A stretch of DNA of 64,000 nucleotides from Sneathiella sp. P13V-1 (GTDB lineage Bacteria; Pseudomonadota; Alphaproteobacteria; Sneathiellales; Sneathiellaceae): positions 992,001 to 1,056,000 of the forward strand of contig NZ_WYEU01000001.1 in NCBI RefSeq assembly GCF_015143595.1, in the 5' to 3' direction. Each line of letters starts with the position of its first letter. Position 1 is the first letter of the stretch. Position numbers and translations under genes: made by a program. A model generated the notes under the pieces. That model ran no database searches, was not told where the DNA came from, and was given only the letters and a program-made list of their open reading frames with translations. Shown here piece after piece: positions 61,408-64,000 of the stretch.

Positions 61408-61788
61408 TCAGGGGTCGCGGCTTAAGCCTGCGTTATAAAGTGCGGTTTCATATTCAAACCACACCTCTTTCTGGCGGCATCCGAGCTCGTATAAATAAGC
61501 CCATGAAAAAATGCCACTGTCGTGAAGATCATCGAACTTCAGACGGACGGCATAATTGCCTACAGGTTCCATGGTCATAATACCCACGTGGCGGCGGCCG
61601 GTGATCAGTTGTTTCTGATCTGAACCGTGCCCCTGAACTTCCGCTGAGGGGCTTTCAACACGCAAAAGCTCAGCTTCCAGAGAAAAGCGTTTTCCATCTG
61701 CATAGGCGATTTCCAGAAGTTTTTCAGCGGTTTTAAGGCGCACCTCGGTTACCTTTGGGCGTCCCGCCGTGTCATATAAATCTGTCAT
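61408..61788 (-). CDS. DUF971 domain protein (GBBH-like N-terminal fold)
   Basis: 126 residues of the DUF971 family: TEVRLKTAEKLLEIAYADGKRFSL, LEAELLRVESPSAEVQG and FDDLHDSGIFSWAYLYELG are typical. The fold is related to the N-terminal domain of gamma-butyrobetaine hydroxylase and is often tied to Fe-S or metal handling. Last gene of the minus-strand set ybbN, LON, trm112. Confidence 0.88.
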   Translation of the reverse strand: MTDLYDTAGRPKVTEVRLKTAEKLLEIAYADGKRFSLEAELLRVESPSAEVQGHGSDQKQLITGRRHVGIMTMEPVGNYAVRLKFDDLHDSGIFSWAYLYELGCRQKEVWFEYETALYNAGLSRDP

Positions 61789-61790
61789 GC

Positions 61791-62006
61791 TCAGTCGTCC
61801 AGTTGACGGGCTTCATCAACCAGCATGATAGGAATGCCGTTGCGAATTGGAAACGCAAGTTTTGCCTTTTTGCTGATCAGCTCTCCAGCGTCCTTATCAT
61901 AGGACAGGGCCTCTTTGGTCAGCGGACAGACAAGGATCTCCAGCAGCTTTGGATCAATTGTGCTGTGGTCAGGCCCTTTGGCCTTCTTCTCTTCTGCGTT
62001 ACTCAA
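61791..62006 (-). CDS. Trm112 family protein
   Basis: 71 residues: [22 protein letters not shown] is the Trm112 start, and [18 protein letters not shown] its end; three of the four zinc Cys typical elsewhere are missing, as is common in bacteria. Family members are partners and activators of methyltransferases. Two bases from DUF971, 18 from the LON gene. Confidence 0.92.
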   Translation of the reverse strand: MSNAEEKKAKGPDHSTIDPKLLEILVCPLTKEALSYDKDAGELISKKAKLAFPIRNGIPIMLVDEARQLDD

Positions 62007-62023
62007 GGTGGTTTCCTTAAATT

Positions 62024-62686
62024 CTACTGTAAGGTCTGGTTTACATTGCCCTGCTGCATCATCATGGTCAACAGGCTGATCAGTAAATCCCCCCGTTGAG
62101 AAACGGTATCCGCTTCCAGCAAGGCTTGTTTTTCAATTGGGGAGAAGGGGCAAATGATCGACAAGGAATTGATCAGGTTGTCATCATCAAGGCTATTGAG
62201 CATGTCCCAGTCGGCCTGTTCATCTTCAAACTCCAGAAAATACTTCAATACTTTCTGCAAAGCGTCTCGATTAACAGATTGATTGTTAGATGGGTGGAAG
62301 TCATGAAGGAAAGGTTTGTAGTCCGCAACCACCTGGCGATATTTGGTGATGCGATTTCCGACTTCCTGCACAATTCTAAACCGGCAAAGACCTTCTAGCG
62401 TAATGCGATAGACATTGTCTTGAATTTCAGAGAACTCGCAGATTTTGCCAACACAGCCGATATCAAATAAAGGCGGCTCATGAGAGGTGTCTTCTGCGTC
62501 TCGTGGCTGGATAATGCCGATCACCCGTTTCCCTTCCATGGCATCGTGAACCATGTCCACATAGCGCGGCTCAAACACGTTCAAGGGAAGCTGGCAGGTG
62601 TTTAAGAGCAGGGCACCGTTCAGCGGAAAGACCGGCAGAATGGCCGGAAGTTCATCCAATCCTGAAGTAGTGCCCTGATCACTCAT
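62024..62686 (-). CDS. LON substrate-binding domain protein
   Basis: 220 residues with the LON N-terminal substrate-binding fold ([33 protein letters not shown] split; [33 protein letters not shown]) but no AAA+ or protease domain. It overlaps the ybbN stop by four bases (ATGA), so the two are translationally coupled. Likely a protein-quality-control accessory; exact role unknown. Confidence 0.92.
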   Translation of the reverse strand: MSDQGTTSGLDELPAILPVFPLNGALLLNTCQLPLNVFEPRYVDMVHDAMEGKRVIGIIQPRDAEDTSHEPPLFDIGCVGKICEFSEIQDNVYRITLEGLCRFRIVQEVGNRITKYRQVVADYKPFLHDFHPSNNQSVNRDALQKVLKYFLEFEDEQADWDMLNSLDDDNLINSLSIICPFSPIEKQALLEADTVSQRGDLLISLLTMMMQQGNVNQTLQ

Positions 62687-63588
62687 GAGAATAACGCGGC
62701 TGACAATTTACGACGAAGGTCCTTGGAAATGTCATGCATAGGACCCAGAACTTCGAAAATTTTCAAAAGCTCTGTGCGGGCAATTTGATCATTCCATTCG
62801 TTGTCACGTTTGATGATTTCCAAAAACTGGTCACCACCGGCATGGTAGGAACCAGCCCCCACAAGTGCCTGTGCCAGCTCAAAGCGCGCTTGCAGGTTTT
62901 CAGGGTCATTGGCAACGTTTTCTTCCAGCGGGGCAAGGTCACCCGCGTTGGCAGAATTTTTTGCGATGGAAAGGGCGGCGAAAGCAGCTGACACATGTTG
63001 ATTGCCGCGGTCTTTCTCCTCAATGGTCTCCAGCAGGGTTTCAGCAGCCTCCGCTTCGCCCAGATCCAGATACACACGGGACAGATGCGCCTTGGCTTCG
63101 ATATTGTCTGGCTCAAGTTCCAGGATTTTGGCGAAAGCGGTGAGCGCAACTTCGGTGTTATTTTCTTCCAAGGCGGCAAGACCTGCTTCCATGGCTTGCT
63201 CAACCGGGGAGGGACCAATAGCCCCGCCAAGGTTCTTTTCGATAAATTCCTTCACCTGACTTTCAGGCAGGGCCCCCATAAAGGCGTCGACCGGCTGACC
63301 ATCTTTAAAGGCAAAGACAGCAGGAATGCTCTGTACGCGCAGGGCCTGCGCAATTTGAGGGTTCTGGTCGATGTCAATTTTTACCAAGGAGACCGCACCG
63401 CCTGCATTGTTGATTACTTTTTCAAGAACAGGACCCAGTTGTTTGCAAGGCCCACACCATGGAGCCCAAAGATCAACAAGAACAAGACGCTCGGTACTTG
63501 CCTGAACCACATCCACCGCAAATCGTTCTGCGTTGCTGTCAATTACCAGATCTGCGCCTGCAGGCGCTGTGTTCATTTCAATGTCCAT
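62683..63588 (-). CDS. ybbN: Thioredoxin-domain co-chaperone YbbN/CnoX
   Basis: 301 residues. Thioredoxin domain with WAPWCGPCKQLGP (CGPC, intact) then TPR-type helices (about 140-300, LEPDNIEAKAHLSRVYLDLGEAEAAETLL). The CnoX family hands oxidised clients to chaperonins. The CGPC motif is fully redox-type, unlike E. coli YbbN (SxxC). First gene of the set. Confidence 0.94.
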   Translation of the reverse strand: MDIEMNTAPAGADLVIDSNAERFAVDVVQASTERLVLVDLWAPWCGPCKQLGPVLEKVINNAGGAVSLVKIDIDQNPQIAQALRVQSIPAVFAFKDGQPVDAFMGALPESQVKEFIEKNLGGAIGPSPVEQAMEAGLAALEENNTEVALTAFAKILELEPDNIEAKAHLSRVYLDLGEAEAAETLLETIEEKDRGNQHVSAAFAALSIAKNSANAGDLAPLEENVANDPENLQARFELAQALVGAGSYHAGGDQFLEIIKRDNEWNDQIARTELLKIFEVLGPMHDISKDLRRKLSAALFS

Positions 63589-63666
63589 TATTCTCTATTT
63601 CAGTTTTTGGTTCAGGTTTTACGCACAAATTGCGCGTCCTTAAGCTTATAGAAATCTCTAGCGCGG

Positions 63667-64000
63667 TTACTCACCTGAATCAAGGGTGAGGATTTGTGCT
63701 TCATGGCCTGTTTGTTCGATAAAGCTTTTCAAGCCCTCTTGTGAAATTTGCGTTGTCTTGTCATTAATCAAGGGGTGAAAGTTCAAAAACTCCTCTTCCA
63801 TCATCAAACTATCGAGTAAAACCTTCACGCGATGCTCGGTGTCATTAATCAGGGCAAAGGGGGTAACGGAGCCCGGGGTGACCCCCAGAACCTCTTCCAG
63901 AAGTTCCGGTTTGCCAAAGCTTAAATTCTTGGCACCGATCTGTTTTTTCAAGGCTTTGAGATTTACCTTTGTATTCTCCAGACAAACCAGCAGATACAAA
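63667..64000 (-). CDS. PrdX/YbaK-type prolyl-tRNA editing protein (5' end outside window)
   Basis: C-terminal part of a trans-editing deacylase that removes alanine or other wrong amino acids from tRNA-Pro. About 111 codons present; the frame continues beyond the right edge. Visible signatures: LKALKKQIGAKNLSFGKPE, LLEEVLGVTPGSVTPFALIND, LNFHPLINDKTTQISQEGL, and TGHEAQILTL. The start in this window is only the edge of the sequence. Confidence 0.9.
   Translation of the reverse strand, partial: LYLLVCLENTKVNLKALKKQIGAKNLSFGKPELLEEVLGVTPGSVTPFALINDTEHRVKVLLDSLMMEEEFLNFHPLINDKTTQISQEGLKSFIEQTGHEAQILTLDSGE

Overview
The window reads as chromosomal DNA of a free-living, probably marine or aquatic, alphaproteobacterium. 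The signs are a GlnK-Amt-Amt block, the lolA/ftsK/dapC/xthA neighbourhood, an NDUFA9-like epimerase, ubiH, ybbN, LON-domain, Trm112 and DUF971 genes in a row, queuosine-type tRNA modification and a tRNA-Leu. A Rhodospirillales/Sneathiella-type lineage is my guess; the sequence alone does not prove it. There is no rRNA operon, CRISPR array, prophage or intact insertion sequence.

Layout. 1-5.2 kb: the C-terminal part of aconitase B, an orphan family-3 solute-binding protein, and an NMT1/THI5-type ABC importer on the minus strand. 5.7-13.2 kb: an accessory, largely unrecognised surface region, with a secreted protein followed by a tightly packed set (outer-membrane barrel, secreted beta-sandwich protein, ECF sigma factor, membrane anti-sigma factor, secreted subtilase). 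This is my best candidate for an undescribed system: the periplasmic part of the anti-sigma factor and the pro-region of the subtilase look alike, suggesting a protease-controlled sigma switch. 13.2-17.3 kb: an ALDH7-type dehydrogenase divergent from a LysR regulator with a clear inverted-repeat operator, a lipoprotein, and a trypsin-fold protein whose catalytic serine is alanine.

17.5-30.6 kb: a codirectional, visibly more A/T-rich block of a CtpF-like P-type ATPase, SDF symporter, phosphoketolase, Na/Pi-type transporter with PhoU tail, beta-CASP RNase-like protein, LOG protein and a Cache/PAS hybrid histidine kinase. It looks like an energy-stress or low-oxygen survival cluster. 30.6-31.1 kb holds decayed DNA, including an IS6-type transposase remnant, next to tRNA-Leu(CAG). 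31.3-35.4 kb is a copper-resistance cluster (small membrane protein, cupredoxin, CopA-type multicopper oxidase, CopB, small periplasmic protein).

35.6-64 kb is mostly housekeeping: NDUFA9-like protein; glutamate synthase gltD-gltB behind a long structured leader; GST, QueG and a methyltransferase; a globin-coupled diguanylate cyclase; a sterol desaturase-like enzyme divergent from a TetR regulator with a perfect palindromic operator; xthA, lolA, ftsK and dapC; two ammonium transporters and GlnK, with two good sigma-54 promoters; an amidase; ubiH; a ybbN/LON/trm112/DUF971 operon; and the C-terminal part of a PrdX-type prolyl-tRNA editing protein at the right edge. Nitrogen assimilation is a recurring theme: GOGAT, PII and two Amt proteins lie within about 20 kb.
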